Made by a program: the position numbers and the translations under genes
The notes under the pieces: model-generated
Databases searched by the model: none
Told to the model about the DNA's origin: nothing
What the model saw: the letters and a program-made list of their open reading frames with translations, nothing else
In this document: positions 16,013-25,124 of the stretch, piece by piece
How positions within the stretch are numbered: position 1 is the stretch's first letter
Layout: each line of letters begins with the position of its first letter
Assembly (NCBI GenBank): GCA_963738135.1
Contig: CAVTVK010000005.1
Location: 434,001-498,000, forward strand
DNA length: 64,000 bases
Direction of reading: 5' to 3'
From: Bog-473 sp963738135
GTDB lineage: Bacteria > Actinomycetota > Acidimicrobiia > Acidimicrobiales > RAAP-2

Positions 16013-17449
16013 TCATACGCCTTCGACGGCGTCGAGCCGTCCGCTCCGGATGGCCTCAGCGAACGCGTTGTAGTCCCGCTCGTTCTGATCTGCGTAGCGG
16101 TTAGAGAAGTCAGTGATCGACCGCTCGAACTTGTCGCTCGACCCGAGGTATGCCGCAAGCGCCACGGCGTCCCCCGAACGGGCATGAGCGCGAGCCAGGG
16201 TCCAACCGCAGAGGCCGGCGTAGAACCCGAGCACCACGGGTGTCATTGTCTCGACCAGGGCCGAGCCCTTCATGTCGCGCAGCTGACGCCAATACAAGAA
16301 ACGGTCCGCTTCGGCGCCTTTGGTCCAGCCCAGGTAGATGTCGCTGGCTGCCTGCATGAGCCGTTGCCCCTGCACGACACGTTCGCCTGGCTGGTTGAAC
16401 CGGCTCTTGGGGAGATGCTCTTCGAGTACGGAAGCAGTCGCCTCCTTCACCTGAAGGAACAGCGGGTCCTGCTCGTCTCGGCCTTGGAGGAGGACGATGA
16501 AGGCCCTGGTGCCGACACTCCCCACTCCCACCACTTTGCGGGCCATGTCGACGATCTCGAAGCGCTCGAGGAGATGACGCCGGTCCTCCTGCAAGGTGGA
16601 CCGGTAGGCGCGGAACTGCTTGTGAATCATCTCCTGGATTTCGTCACCCGAATATCCGTACATGGCTTCGAGGTCCCGCGCCGGAACCACCACGGGCGGC
16701 TGGCTGACGATCCGGTAGCGGCCGTCGACCATCTCGCCGAGCTTGGACAGCGCCTGGAGGCTGTCGCGGGTGTGGGCCTTTTCAACGCTCTTCTTGGCCG
16801 TCTTCGCGCCCTTCTTGATCTGGGCAGCCGCAGTCTTGGTCTTTTCTCGCTTGGTCAGCGTGCCGATCGCATCCATGACCTGCTCTTCGGTCAGTCGGGC
16901 ATACCAGATGTCCATATTGCCCATCGTGGCGAACTCGGTCATGGCCTCGCGATACGCACGCACCGACGCGAGCGTTGATGCGGTGGCATCAGGGGCACTG
17001 AACCCGTTGTTGCGCGCAGCGATGGTGAAACTTGCCGCCATACGCTTGACGTCGTATTCGAAGGGGCCGGGCAACGTCTCGTCGAAGTCGTTCAGATCGA
17101 AGAGGAGCGTCCGTTCCGGGGACGCGAACCCGCCGAAGTTCGAGAGATGTGCATCGCCGCAAAGCTGGACGTTCAGCCCGGCCGTCGGTGTGTCCTTCAG
17201 GTCGGTGGCCATGATCTTGGCCGCGCCCCGGTAGAAGGTGAAGGGCGAAACCGTCATCCGGCCGTGGCGAACGGGCACCAGATCGGGTTCCCTGGTGCGA
17301 TTCTGCGCCTCGAGGATCGCCACCGGGTCGGGTCGGTCACTCGCTATCGACCATTTGCTGTGACCCTGCAGCGGCGACCGACCGCGTGCCTCCTTACCCT
17401 CTGTTCTGCGCTCGCTCACGCTTGGGTGCTTGACCTTTGTGTCAGCCAT
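16013..17449 (-). CDS. DUF2252 family protein
   Basis: 478 residues with the DUF2252 hallmarks: RMTVSPFTFYRGAAKIMATD, CGDAHLSNFGGFASPERTLL and FDLNDFDETLPGPFEYDVKR. The fold is distantly kinase-like (GDAH..N and DFDE blocks resemble a phosphotransferase core), but no reaction is established. The ATG at 17449 gives a hydrophilic N-terminus. It lies upstream of the aquaporin on the same strand and is probably part of the same stress locus. Confidence 0.92.
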   Translation of the reverse strand: MADTKVKHPSVSERRTEGKEARGRSPLQGHSKWSIASDRPDPVAILEAQNRTREPDLVPVRHGRMTVSPFTFYRGAAKIMATDLKDTPTAGLNVQLCGDAHLSNFGGFASPERTLLFDLNDFDETLPGPFEYDVKRMAASFTIAARNNGFSAPDATASTLASVRAYREAMTEFATMGNMDIWYARLTEEQVMDAIGTLTKREKTKTAAAQIKKGAKTAKKSVEKAHTRDSLQALSKLGEMVDGRYRIVSQPPVVVPARDLEAMYGYSGDEIQEMIHKQFRAYRSTLQEDRRHLLERFEIVDMARKVVGVGSVGTRAFIVLLQGRDEQDPLFLQVKEATASVLEEHLPKSRFNQPGERVVQGQRLMQAASDIYLGWTKGAEADRFLYWRQLRDMKGSALVETMTPVVLGFYAGLCGWTLARAHARSGDAVALAAYLGSSDKFERSITDFSNRYADQNERDYNAFAEAIRSGRLDAVEGV

Positions 17450-17661
17450 GGGTCCTACCTCTCAAGTGCCCCCAGATTCCGGCTGGTCGCCGACGCTGGC
17501 CGCCGAGACCTCTGCTTTCACCAATCGCTCTTCCAGATCGGAAGCCACAGCCGTCTGCTTTGCTCAATGACGATTCGGTATCCACGGACCGTCCGTGGTG
17601 CGCTTGGCGCTCGTACCCTTCCTCCACATCAAGCGTCTGCTTCATTGGCGTGAACTCTCGA

Positions 17662-17820
17662 TCAGCGACGGTCGCGACGGTCCTGGCGGTCGTCGCGGCG
17701 GTCGTCGCGACGGCGCACCCCGTGGGTGACGACGGCCGCGGTACCGACCACGGCGGCCGTCCGGGCTACGGGAGCACCGATGACACCGCGACGTGCGGCA
17801 CGTGCTGGTCGTAGTGGCAC
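17662..17820 (-). CDS. Small basic protein, 52 residues, start set by a strong ribosome site
   Basis: The peptide begins with PLRPARAARRGVIGAPVART after the start, has a short Ala/Val hydrophobic stretch (AAVVGTAAVV) and ends in a highly charged Arg/Asp tail. An almost perfect ribosome site (AAGGAGGT) ends four bases before the GTG at 17820 and overlaps the stop of the DUF6325 gene, so it is coupled to that gene. Small proteins of this shape often neighbour SHOCT and DUF6325 genes; the function is unknown. Confidence 0.65.
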   Translation of the reverse strand: MPLRPARAARRGVIGAPVARTAAVVGTAAVVTHGVRRRDDRRDDRQDRRDRR

Positions 17821-17821
17821 T

Positions 17822-18274
17822 TCAACCTCCTTCGGTTGTCTCGTCGGCTTCCAGCGCGGCGAGCAGGGCTTGAATCGGGATCCGTCCATTCGCAATCAGC
17901 TGGCCGCCCGAGCGGCGGGCGGCCGAGGCAAACGGTGCTGCCCATGTGTTCTCCCAGACCAGGACCCCTGCGGTTGTCCCCGGCTCCATGGCGGCGGCGA
18001 GGTTGGCGACGTCCTCCACTGCCAGGATTTCAGCGAGGTCGGTCTCTGCCTGGCGCAGCTCATCGACCGGTGCGAGGTCTTCGATCTCCATGCCCTCGAT
18101 CTCTCCGTCCGCGCCCTTCACCATGACCAGAAGGTCCAAGATCCGAATGGTCCCTGCGTCAACCAGCTTGGCCAACTCAGATGCCATCTCCCCCGTGAAG
18201 TGGGAGACCCCCGGTGGGAACTCCACCACCAAGTAGTCGACCGGTCCCAACGTGTCGATGTCGGTGTCAGACAT
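17822..18274 (-). CDS. DUF6325 family protein
   Basis: About 150 residues. It shows the family features: GPVDYLVVEFPPGVSHFTGE, AKLVDAGTIRILDLLVMVKG, LAAAMEPGTTAGVLVWENTW, and an end with GGQLIANGRIPI. The family is soluble, widespread in actinobacteria and often beside LuxR regulators and PLDc_N or SHOCT proteins; its role is unknown. ATG at 18274 overlaps the stop of the PLDc_N gene by 8 bases. Confidence 0.87.
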   Translation of the reverse strand: MSDTDIDTLGPVDYLVVEFPPGVSHFTGEMASELAKLVDAGTIRILDLLVMVKGADGEIEGMEIEDLAPVDELRQAETDLAEILAVEDVANLAAAMEPGTTAGVLVWENTWAAPFASAARRSGGQLIANGRIPIQALLAALEADETTEGG

Positions 18275-18491
18275 TGGCATCAGCGGGTCGGGCAATGATG
18301 TAGATCAGCGCTCCGAGGACAGGGATGAACAGAATGACGATGGTCCATCCGGCCTTGGCAAGACCATGATGGTCATGACGCCGGAAATTGTCGATGAAGC
18401 ACCAGATGATGAAGAAGATCATCAGGAACAGGCCGAAGAACATGAGCATCGTCCAGAAAATGCTCAAAAGCGGGTACGTGTAAGCCAGCAT
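18267..18491 (-). CDS. PLDc_N-domain small membrane protein
   Basis: 74 residues with two hydrophobic helices (SIFWTMLMFFGLFLMIFFII and WTIVILFIPVLGALIYIIAR) separated by a short charged loop containing DNFRRHDHHGLAKAG. This is the PLDc N-terminal/cardiolipin-synthase-like membrane module found as a stand-alone protein in actinobacteria. A strong GAGGAGG ribosome site lies before the ATG at 18491. It is first in an operon with DUF6325 and the 52-residue peptide, behind a palindrome at 18562-18578. Confidence 0.88.
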   Translation of the reverse strand: MLAYTYPLLSIFWTMLMFFGLFLMIFFIIWCFIDNFRRHDHHGLAKAGWTIVILFIPVLGALIYIIARPADANV

Positions 18492-18561
18492 CTTTCCTCC
18501 TCGGATCCCACGAGGATGTGGGCCCTAGGTTTCAGTATCTCGAACAGCTGGCGAAACGTCA

Positions 18562-18578
18562 TCACCCCGAGGGGGTGA
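18562..18578. promoter_or_regulatory. Palindromic operator TCACCCC-GAG-GGGGTGA, PLDc_N operon copy
   Basis: A perfect 7-bp inverted repeat with a 3-base spacer, 71 bases upstream of the PLDc_N start. The same arms and spacing occur at 21262-21278 in front of the LuxR gene. Location in a promoter window and exact arm identity argue for a shared regulator, most simply the LuxR protein encoded in between. Confidence 0.6.
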
Positions 18579-18654
18579 ACACGCGATAAACGGCCTCCGC
18601 TCGCGGCGCTTAACCTATGGCTGCCTGCTTTGCCATGAGACGTACGCCTGGACG

Positions 18655-21235
18655 TCACAGGAGGCCGAGTCTTTTGGCGCGGGCCACTGCGTCGCCCCGA
18701 GAGGACGCCTCGAGTTTGCGGTAGATGGTCTGGCAGTGGGTCTTGAGGGTGTTCATCGAAACATAGAGTTCGTTGGCGATCTCTCGCATTGTTAGTCGAG
18801 TGGACAAGTAGCGCAGTACCGCTTGTTCTCGCTTGCTCAACAGCCCCGTCGTCGCCGTGGGAACGGCCTTGCCGAGGACGACACGGTCGAGCGTCGCAAG
18901 AGCCCCTTCTGTGAAGGTGTCCTGGGAAGAGCGACGTAAACATTCAACGACAAGCGCAGAGACCTCAGGTTCACCACCGACGAGAGTAAGGCCGAAATGT
19001 GCAGTCGTGCGAGCGCAATCGCTCGATCGAGGTCCCGATCAACGTCCACACCGGCACGCCGGTCCATTCGGGCCATCAGCAACAAGCGCTCCAGCCCCAA
19101 GCGCACCGTCAGATTCATGGTCCCGAGTTGGGTGAGTGATCGTTGCGCTCGCTCAAGCTCGCCTGACTCGAACACCAACGCAATCTCGATCAAGATCCGC
19201 GAGGCCGACGCTGGGAGTCTCTGAACGAGCATCGAGGCCCGTTCGAAGTCTCGCACCTCGATCCGAATGCGAGCCTCAACAGCGTCGACAAGCCGTAGAA
19301 ATGGAGACATGACCTCGGCAGGCAACGCATGGCGCACCCGTTCCAGGGCGGAGAATGCGTCGTCGAACTCCGATCTTGCATGGTGCACCTGTGCCATCTC
19401 CACCAATGCGATCAGTTCATAGGGAGGCCGGACCCGCTCCGAGCGTGCGAGCGCATCTTCAATCAACCGCTCTGCCTCGTCGAGGTGGCCATGTTCGAGT
19501 GCCAGGACTCCAAGAGTGAGCACGGTATCGAACATCGCAGGATGCCCCGTAAATCCCTGGTCACGTGCCAGTGCCATCGATTCATCCGCTGAGATCTCCG
19601 CTTCAGCGAGCTCCCCCTTCTCGAAGAGGGAACGCCCAATTGCCCCACGGAGCGCCGCCTCAGTGACCGGACTGGGTCGGGCCAGCAACTCCTCGTTGCA
19701 CGCCGCAATGGCACCGTCCAGCTCCCCCAAAGGGAGTTGGATGCGAGCGATCAGAGACCGGAACTCATCGACGACGGGGTCCGACCCCGCGCCACGTGCC
19801 GAAGAGCCCCGTTGTCAAATGCGAGGGCCGGCGCGGGGTCCCCCCGGAGCACGTGGCGAAAGGCACTCACGGCTTCTAGACGGACCTGGAAGGGACTCCC
19901 CGGAGTCGGATCACCCGCTTCAGCCGCTCGCCCAAGCCACTCACCGACTTCGTCAACTCTTCCCAGGAGGGCAAGCGCCAACGCATAGTCGAGCATTCGG
20001 TCAGCCTCGCGAGAGAGTGCCTCCTCGGGAAGCCTCTCCAGCCAGGCTCCGATGTTCAGCCGACTCCCACCAAAGAAGGAATCTGTCACGTGGTCGTGCA
20101 GGACGTCGAAGGCCCGTCCGGGTTCGTCTGCCTGCACGAATTCGTCGACGGCTCGTGTGAAGTCGCCATGGTTCTCGTACCATTCTCCCGCACGAATATG
20201 AAGCGAGCGGGCGTGGGCGGGCTCCTCAGAAGCCAGCTCCGCCCGCAGGAGATCTCGAAACAGATGGTGATAGCGATAGTGCCGAGGTGTGCCCGCGAGG
20301 GGGACGAGGAACAGCGCTGCGGCTTCGGCCTCCCTGAGCAGCGCCTCCGCATTGTCACACTCCCCAAGCACTCCTGCGAGCTCGACGTCAAAATCCTCGA
20401 CGACCGAAGTGGACTTCAAGAAGCTGGCCATCCGGACCGGCTGGCGAGCCAAAACCTCGCCGATCAAGAAGTCAACGACTAGTCGCTGGCTGGCGGCAAA
20501 GGTCCGTATGAAGGAGCCTTGATCGGGAGTCCGCTGGAGCGTCAGAGCTACCAACTGAACTCCGACCGCCCAACCTTCTGTGCGTCGCGTAAGGATGGCA
20601 ACTTCCTCGAGAGACAGCTGTACACCGAAGTTTTCTGTCATGGTTGCAACTTCATGCTCATGCAAGCGCAGGTCGGCGTCTCGGAGCTCTGACAGTGTGC
20701 CGCGGGCGCGCCAACGGTGTAGCGGAAGCATCGGGTCGGCCCGACTTCCGATGACGACGCGCGCCGAGCGAGGCAGCCGTTCGCAAAAGGTCGACAGACC
20801 CTCGAGTGCGGCCGAAGGGACGACGTGTAAGTCATCGATGACCAAACAGACCAGGTCTGGTGAAACAGAGAGGTCGTTGATGAGCGACGCCACGACGTCG
20901 TCGATGGAGTCAGGTCCCTCGGAGAGGAGATCGAGCGCGTCAGCTCCGAGGCCGGAACCCACAGAGAACAACGCTGACGCAATGGAGGTCCACAGGCGGA
21001 TCTCGTCGCTGTCCCACGAATCGCAGGTGAGCCAGGCAACAAGGAGCTCCGTCTGATCCGAGAGCCATTCGGTGAGAAGAACCGTCTTACCGAATCCCGG
21101 GCTCCCGGCCACCAGGGTGACCGGGCGGTCTACCGCCTTCTCGAGCAATCCGACCAGATCTGGGCGCTCGACCAGAGTCGGAGGCAGCGGAGGTCGCACG
21201 AACTTCGTCGTCGCTGGTCCGCTCCCGTTCATCAA
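18655..21235 (-). pseudogene. MalT-like LuxR-family ATP-binding regulator, interrupted by two frameshifts
   Basis: From ATG 21235 (MMNGSGPATTKFVRPPLPPT) the first frame carries an NTPase domain with Walker A GSPGFGKT, the Walker B-like LVCLVIDDLH, and the start of a TPR-like region, up to about 19790. A second frame continues the helical repeats (GELDGAIAACNEELLARPSP and on) to about 19000. A third frame has the LuxR helix-turn-helix (LSKREQAVLRYLSTRLTMRE, then NELYVSMNTLKTHCQTIYRK) to 18655. Joined, it is about 860 residues, normal for this family. Every domain is conserved, so either the breaks are indel errors or the loss is recent. It probably controls the palindrome-bearing promoters on both sides. 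Confidence 0.85.
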
Positions 21236-21261
21236 CCCCCATTGTACTGATCAGACCCCAA

Positions 21262-21278
21262 TCACCCCGGTGGGGTGA
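21262..21278. promoter_or_regulatory. Palindromic operator TCACCCC-GGT-GGGGTGA, LuxR gene copy
   Basis: A perfect 7-bp inverted repeat with a 3-base spacer, 27 bases upstream of the LuxR start and 47 bases upstream of the divergent 81-residue gene. It is the twin of the site at 18562-18578 and could serve both divergent promoters. Confidence 0.62.
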
Positions 21279-21324
21279 AGTAATCGGACCCGGTCATGGC
21301 GCAAGGTGTGGTGAGGAGCCGCGT

Positions 21325-21570
21325 GTGACGTCACCAAGCTATGCAATCACCTTCAGGGGCGAAGCCGGCCGGAGCTTGCGCGCCGCCTTCGAAGACCTTG
21401 ACATCTCGACCGATGCCGGCTTCACGACTGTCCGGGGACACTTTCCGGATCAGGCCGCGCTCCACGGCGTGATCGACCGCACCAGGGCACTGGGTCTCGA
21501 GTTGGTGAACGTCAGGTTGATCGAGGTCGACGAGATTGCTGATGCCCCCCGGCCCGAAGAAACCGCTTGA
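21325..21570 (+). CDS. Small hypothetical protein, 81 residues, divergent from the LuxR gene
   Basis: Begins MTSPSYAITFRGEAGRSLRA and contains DLDISTDAGFTTVRGHFPDQ, then ALHGVIDRTRALGLELVNVR: a beta-alpha-beta-like compact domain. Similar short proteins often neighbour LuxR and sulfatase genes in actinobacteria, but no function is known. The start is a GTG with GAGGAG upstream. The shared intergenic region holds the palindromic operator. Confidence 0.72.
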   Translation: MTSPSYAITFRGEAGRSLRAAFEDLDISTDAGFTTVRGHFPDQAALHGVIDRTRALGLELVNVRLIEVDEIADAPRPEETA

Positions 21571-21626
21571 ACCCGCAGCGACCAGGCCAGTCACAACAGC
21601 ACGAGGCAACTGAAAGGAATCCGAAG

Positions 21627-21668
21627 ATGGCGAAGCAGTTCACCAGTGTCGCCGTTGTGAACCGATAA
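21627..21668 (+). CDS. Possible 13-residue peptide MAKQFTSVAVVNR
   Basis: A complete tiny reading frame, ATG to TAA, with AAAGGA eight bases before the ATG, between the 81-residue gene and the sulfatase. It may be a leader peptide or the stump of a lost gene. Nothing beyond the start context supports translation. Confidence 0.25.
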   Translation: MAKQFTSVAVVNR

Positions 21669-21726
21669 TCGGCACTTTGTGCTGCTCAGGCCGATTTCCG
21701 GCAAATCAACAGAGAGGAGGCCAGCC

Positions 21727-24072
21727 ATGGCCTTGGAAGAGTATCCGGAAGGATCACCGTTTCCTGGAGTTATCGGCCGTACGGCCGACGAGTCGAGCCC
21801 GGCGTGGCGCTGCCACGCGCGCGCCCAAAGGGTCACCCAACGTGGTGTTCATCGTCCTTGACGACACAGGCTTCGGGCAGCTTGGGTGTTTCGGGAGCCC
21901 GATAGAGACTCCACACCTCGATACCTTGGCGAGCAATGGCCTTCGCTACAACAATATGCACACGACTGCGCTTTGCTCGCCGAGTCGAGCCTGCATCATG
22001 ACGGGGCGTAACCACCATTCCAACGGTATGGCCTGCGTGACGGAATTCGCGACGGGCTATCCCGGCTACAACGGAGTAGTCCCGATGAAGAACGGGTTTC
22101 TGTCCGAGATCCTGTCGAGCGCGGCTACAACACCTACATGCTTGGGAAGTGGCATCTCGTCCCGAGCAGAGCAGGAGACCGGCGCGGGACCATTCGACCG
22201 CTGGCCACTCGGACGCGGCTTCCAGCGCTACTACGGCTTCCTTGGCGGCGATACGGGCCAGTGGTATCCCGAACTCGTCTACGACAACCACCCAGTCGAA
22301 CCGCCTAAGACACCTGAAGAGGGGTACCACCTCACAGAAGACCTGGTCGACAAGGCGAAGCCCTTCATCGCCGACGCCAGGCAGGTCGACCCCGACAAGC
22401 CATTCTTTTTGAATTTCTCCCCGGCGCGACCCACGCACCGCATCACGTGGCCAAGGAGTGGGCCGACAAGTATGCCGGCGCTTTTGACGACGGCTGGGAC
22501 GCCTACCGCGAACGCGTCTTCGCACGCCAGAAGGAGATGGGCATCGTCCCCTCGGACGCGGAGTTGTCGCGGCACGACCCTGACGTGCCCGAATGGGATG
22601 CCCTGGCACCAGAGGCACGGAGGCTAGCAAGCAGGATGATGGAGGTGTTCGCAGGCTTCCTAAGTCATACCGACCACCACGTCGGACGGCTCATCGAGTT
22701 CCTGCGCCGGATCGACGCACTCGACAACACCATGATCATGGTCATCTCAGACAATGGGGCGAGCGCTGAGGGCGGTGTAGACGGAACAACCAACGAGGCA
22801 CAGTTCTTCAACAACGCTCCCGAGACCGCGGAGGAGAGCCTGGCCCTCATCGACGATCTCGGTGGTCCGAAGCTCTTCAATCACTACCCCTGGGGTTGGA
22901 CGTGGGCTGGAAACACACCCTTCCGCCGCTGGAAGCGCGAGACGTACCGAGGCGGCTCTTCCGACCCCTTCATCGTCCACTGGCCCAAGGGCATCAAGAC
23001 GAAGGGCGAGATCCGAACGCAGTACACACATATCATCGACATGGTGCCGACCGTGCTAGATCTCCTGGGCGTCGAACCGCCGGCCACGATCCGTGGCGTC
23101 TCTCAGTCGCCGATTCAGGGTGTGAGCTTCGCCCATACCCTGAACGATGCCGAAGCGGCGAGCAGGCACCACACCCAGTACTTCGAGATGCTGGGCCATC
23201 GTTCGCTCTACAAGGACGGCTGGCGTGCGGTCTGCCCCTGGCCGGGCCCGTCGTTCGCAGAATCAGGGGCGTTCGGCCAGCCGATCTCCTCGAAGAAGCT
23301 CTCCGAGCTCGATGCCACCGGCTGGGAGCTCTACCACGTCGAAGCGGATCCGGCCGAGAATCACGACCTTGCGGCCGACGACCGAGAGCGACTCATCGCG
23401 ATGATTGCCACCTGGTATGTGGAGGCAGGCAAATATGACGTCCTGCCGGTCGACGGCAGTGGGATCGCACGGGTCCTGGTCGAGAAGCCACAGGTCGCCG
23501 CACCGCGTGACAAGTATGTGTACTTCCCTGACACCCAGTCCGTTCCGTTCTTCGTCGCGCCCCGCGTCCTCAACCGCCCGCACAGCATCACGGCCGAGGT
23601 CACCATGCCCAATGGTGACGAAGAGGGGGTGTTGCTGTGCCAAGGCAGTGCCGCGGGCGGATATACCTTCTTCGTGAAGGACTGCTTTCTGCATTACGCG
23701 CACAATTACCTGGCCAAGGCCGTCCATCGCGTCGTATCCCAGACGAAGGTTTCCGCTGGAGACCACACGCTGCGCTTCGAATTCGAACCCACCGGCGAGT
23801 TGGACCTGATGAGTGGTAAGGGTGCACCGGGCAGGTTGCAGCTTTACATCGATGGTGCGTTGGATGCCGAGACGGACGCGCCCTACACGACTCCACTCAT
23901 CTTTAACCCCGGAGCACTCACTTGTGGTGCCAACCCGGGCTCGACCGTCGTCGACGACTACGAAGGACCCTTCCGGTTCACCGGCACACTCCATCAGGTC
24001 ACTGTTGACTTGAGCGGGGAACTGATCGTCGACTCCGAAGCCGAGATGCGCGTGCATATGGCGCGGCAATAA
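21727..24072 (+). pseudogene. Arylsulfatase-type sulfatase, interrupted by four frameshifts
   Basis: ATG 21727 follows AGAGGAGG at good spacing and gives MALEEYPEGSPFPGVIGRTA. Coding then shifts frame near 21815, 22112, 22165 and 22425, after which it is open to 24072. Conserved blocks are spread over the frames: VVFIVLDDTGFGQLGCFG, the formylglycine motif CSPSRACIMTGRNHHSNG, YNTYMLGKWHL (only in the short 22112-22165 frame), and MVISDNGASAEGG. The C-terminal half has a jelly-roll-like domain. Joined length is 782 residues, normal for large actinobacterial arylsulfatases that remove sulfate esters. The net frame change is zero, so assembly indels are a real possibility. Confidence 0.85.
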
Positions 24073-24219
24073 TCGCGGCCGGGGTGCTTGACGTCCGGAG
24101 CCAGCGGAGACGAGAGCGGGTTGATTTGAGTCTCGTGAGCAGTCCCTGTCCCGTCGATCTGCCGATCTGTCCTCGAGATGGCATGGCTGGACGCCGCCTC
24201 GTAGAAGGAATTTCCTGAG

Positions 24220-25107
24220 GTGACTCGGCCTGAACACTCGGACGCGTCTGGCGATGGGAGCGGTTCTCGCAAGAAGTTCCGACGCGGCGTCGCGGTCGTC
24301 GGTGACAAGTATTCAGACTCGTCGATGGAGCAACTCTGGAACCGGCTGAACGCGATGGACTTCATCAACAAGGGGATGCTTTTTGGGGCGATCCTCCTTC
24401 TCTGTTTCTTTCCTTTCATCATCGTCGCCAACGCCCTCGCCGGACAGAGCGCCGTCACCGGCTTGATACGGCACCTGGGTCTCAACCAGCAGGCAGCGAA
24501 GGACGTTAGCGGTCTCTTTACGACAACCTCCTCGACTTCCAGCGCTGTCACCGGGACCGCCTGGCTCTTCTTCATTCTGGGCGGGATTGCCGCCGCGACC
24601 GCCGTGCAGGACCTCTACGAACGGTCCTTTGAGTTGGAATCGGGAGGCATGAAGGACATCCTCCGCCGTCTCGGCTGGCTGGTGCTGACCGTAGCGGGCT
24701 CAGCCTTGGCCGCGGTCGCAGGACCGTGGTTTCATGCGTGGGGTGGTCCGGTGGTCCTGGCCGTCGCCGGGCTCATCGCTCTCACGCTCTATTGGTGGTT
24801 CACGATGTGGTTTCTGCTCGGCGGGCGGGAGTCGTGGCGCGCGACGTTTCCCTCTGCGGTCGCGACGGCGCTCTTCTGGCTCGGAATGGAGGTGGTCTTC
24901 TCCTTTATCTTCTCCAGCACCGTGATCTCCGATGACCAGAAATACGGGCCCATAGGAATCGTCTTCGCACTGATGTCCTGGTTGATCGCAATCGGGGTCG
25001 TAATCATCCTTGGTGCTGTTGTCGGCGTGGTATGGCGCGAACGAGGTCTGTCTTGGTCTTCTGCACTCCGGCGTCTCAGGAGCCGACCGCATTCGATCGG
25101 ACAATGA
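24220..25107 (+). CDS. YihY/BrkB family membrane protein
   Basis: 295 residues with about six membrane helices. It has the N-terminal amphipathic part (WNRLNAMDFINKGMLFGAIL), FFILGGIAAATAVQDLYERS and the C-terminal YGPIGIVFALMSWLIAIGVV typical of the YihY/BrkB family, formerly mistaken for RNase BN. The family is thought to act in membrane transport or envelope processes; no substrate is proven. The start is a GTG with GAAGGAA upstream. It lies between the sulfatase and the K+ channel on the same strand. Confidence 0.9.
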   Translation: MTRPEHSDASGDGSGSRKKFRRGVAVVGDKYSDSSMEQLWNRLNAMDFINKGMLFGAILLLCFFPFIIVANALAGQSAVTGLIRHLGLNQQAAKDVSGLFTTTSSTSSAVTGTAWLFFILGGIAAATAVQDLYERSFELESGGMKDILRRLGWLVLTVAGSALAAVAGPWFHAWGGPVVLAVAGLIALTLYWWFTMWFLLGGRESWRATFPSAVATALFWLGMEVVFSFIFSSTVISDDQKYGPIGIVFALMSWLIAIGVVIILGAVVGVVWRERGLSWSSALRRLRSRPHSIGQ

Positions 25108-25124
25108 GGTGAACTGCTTCTACG

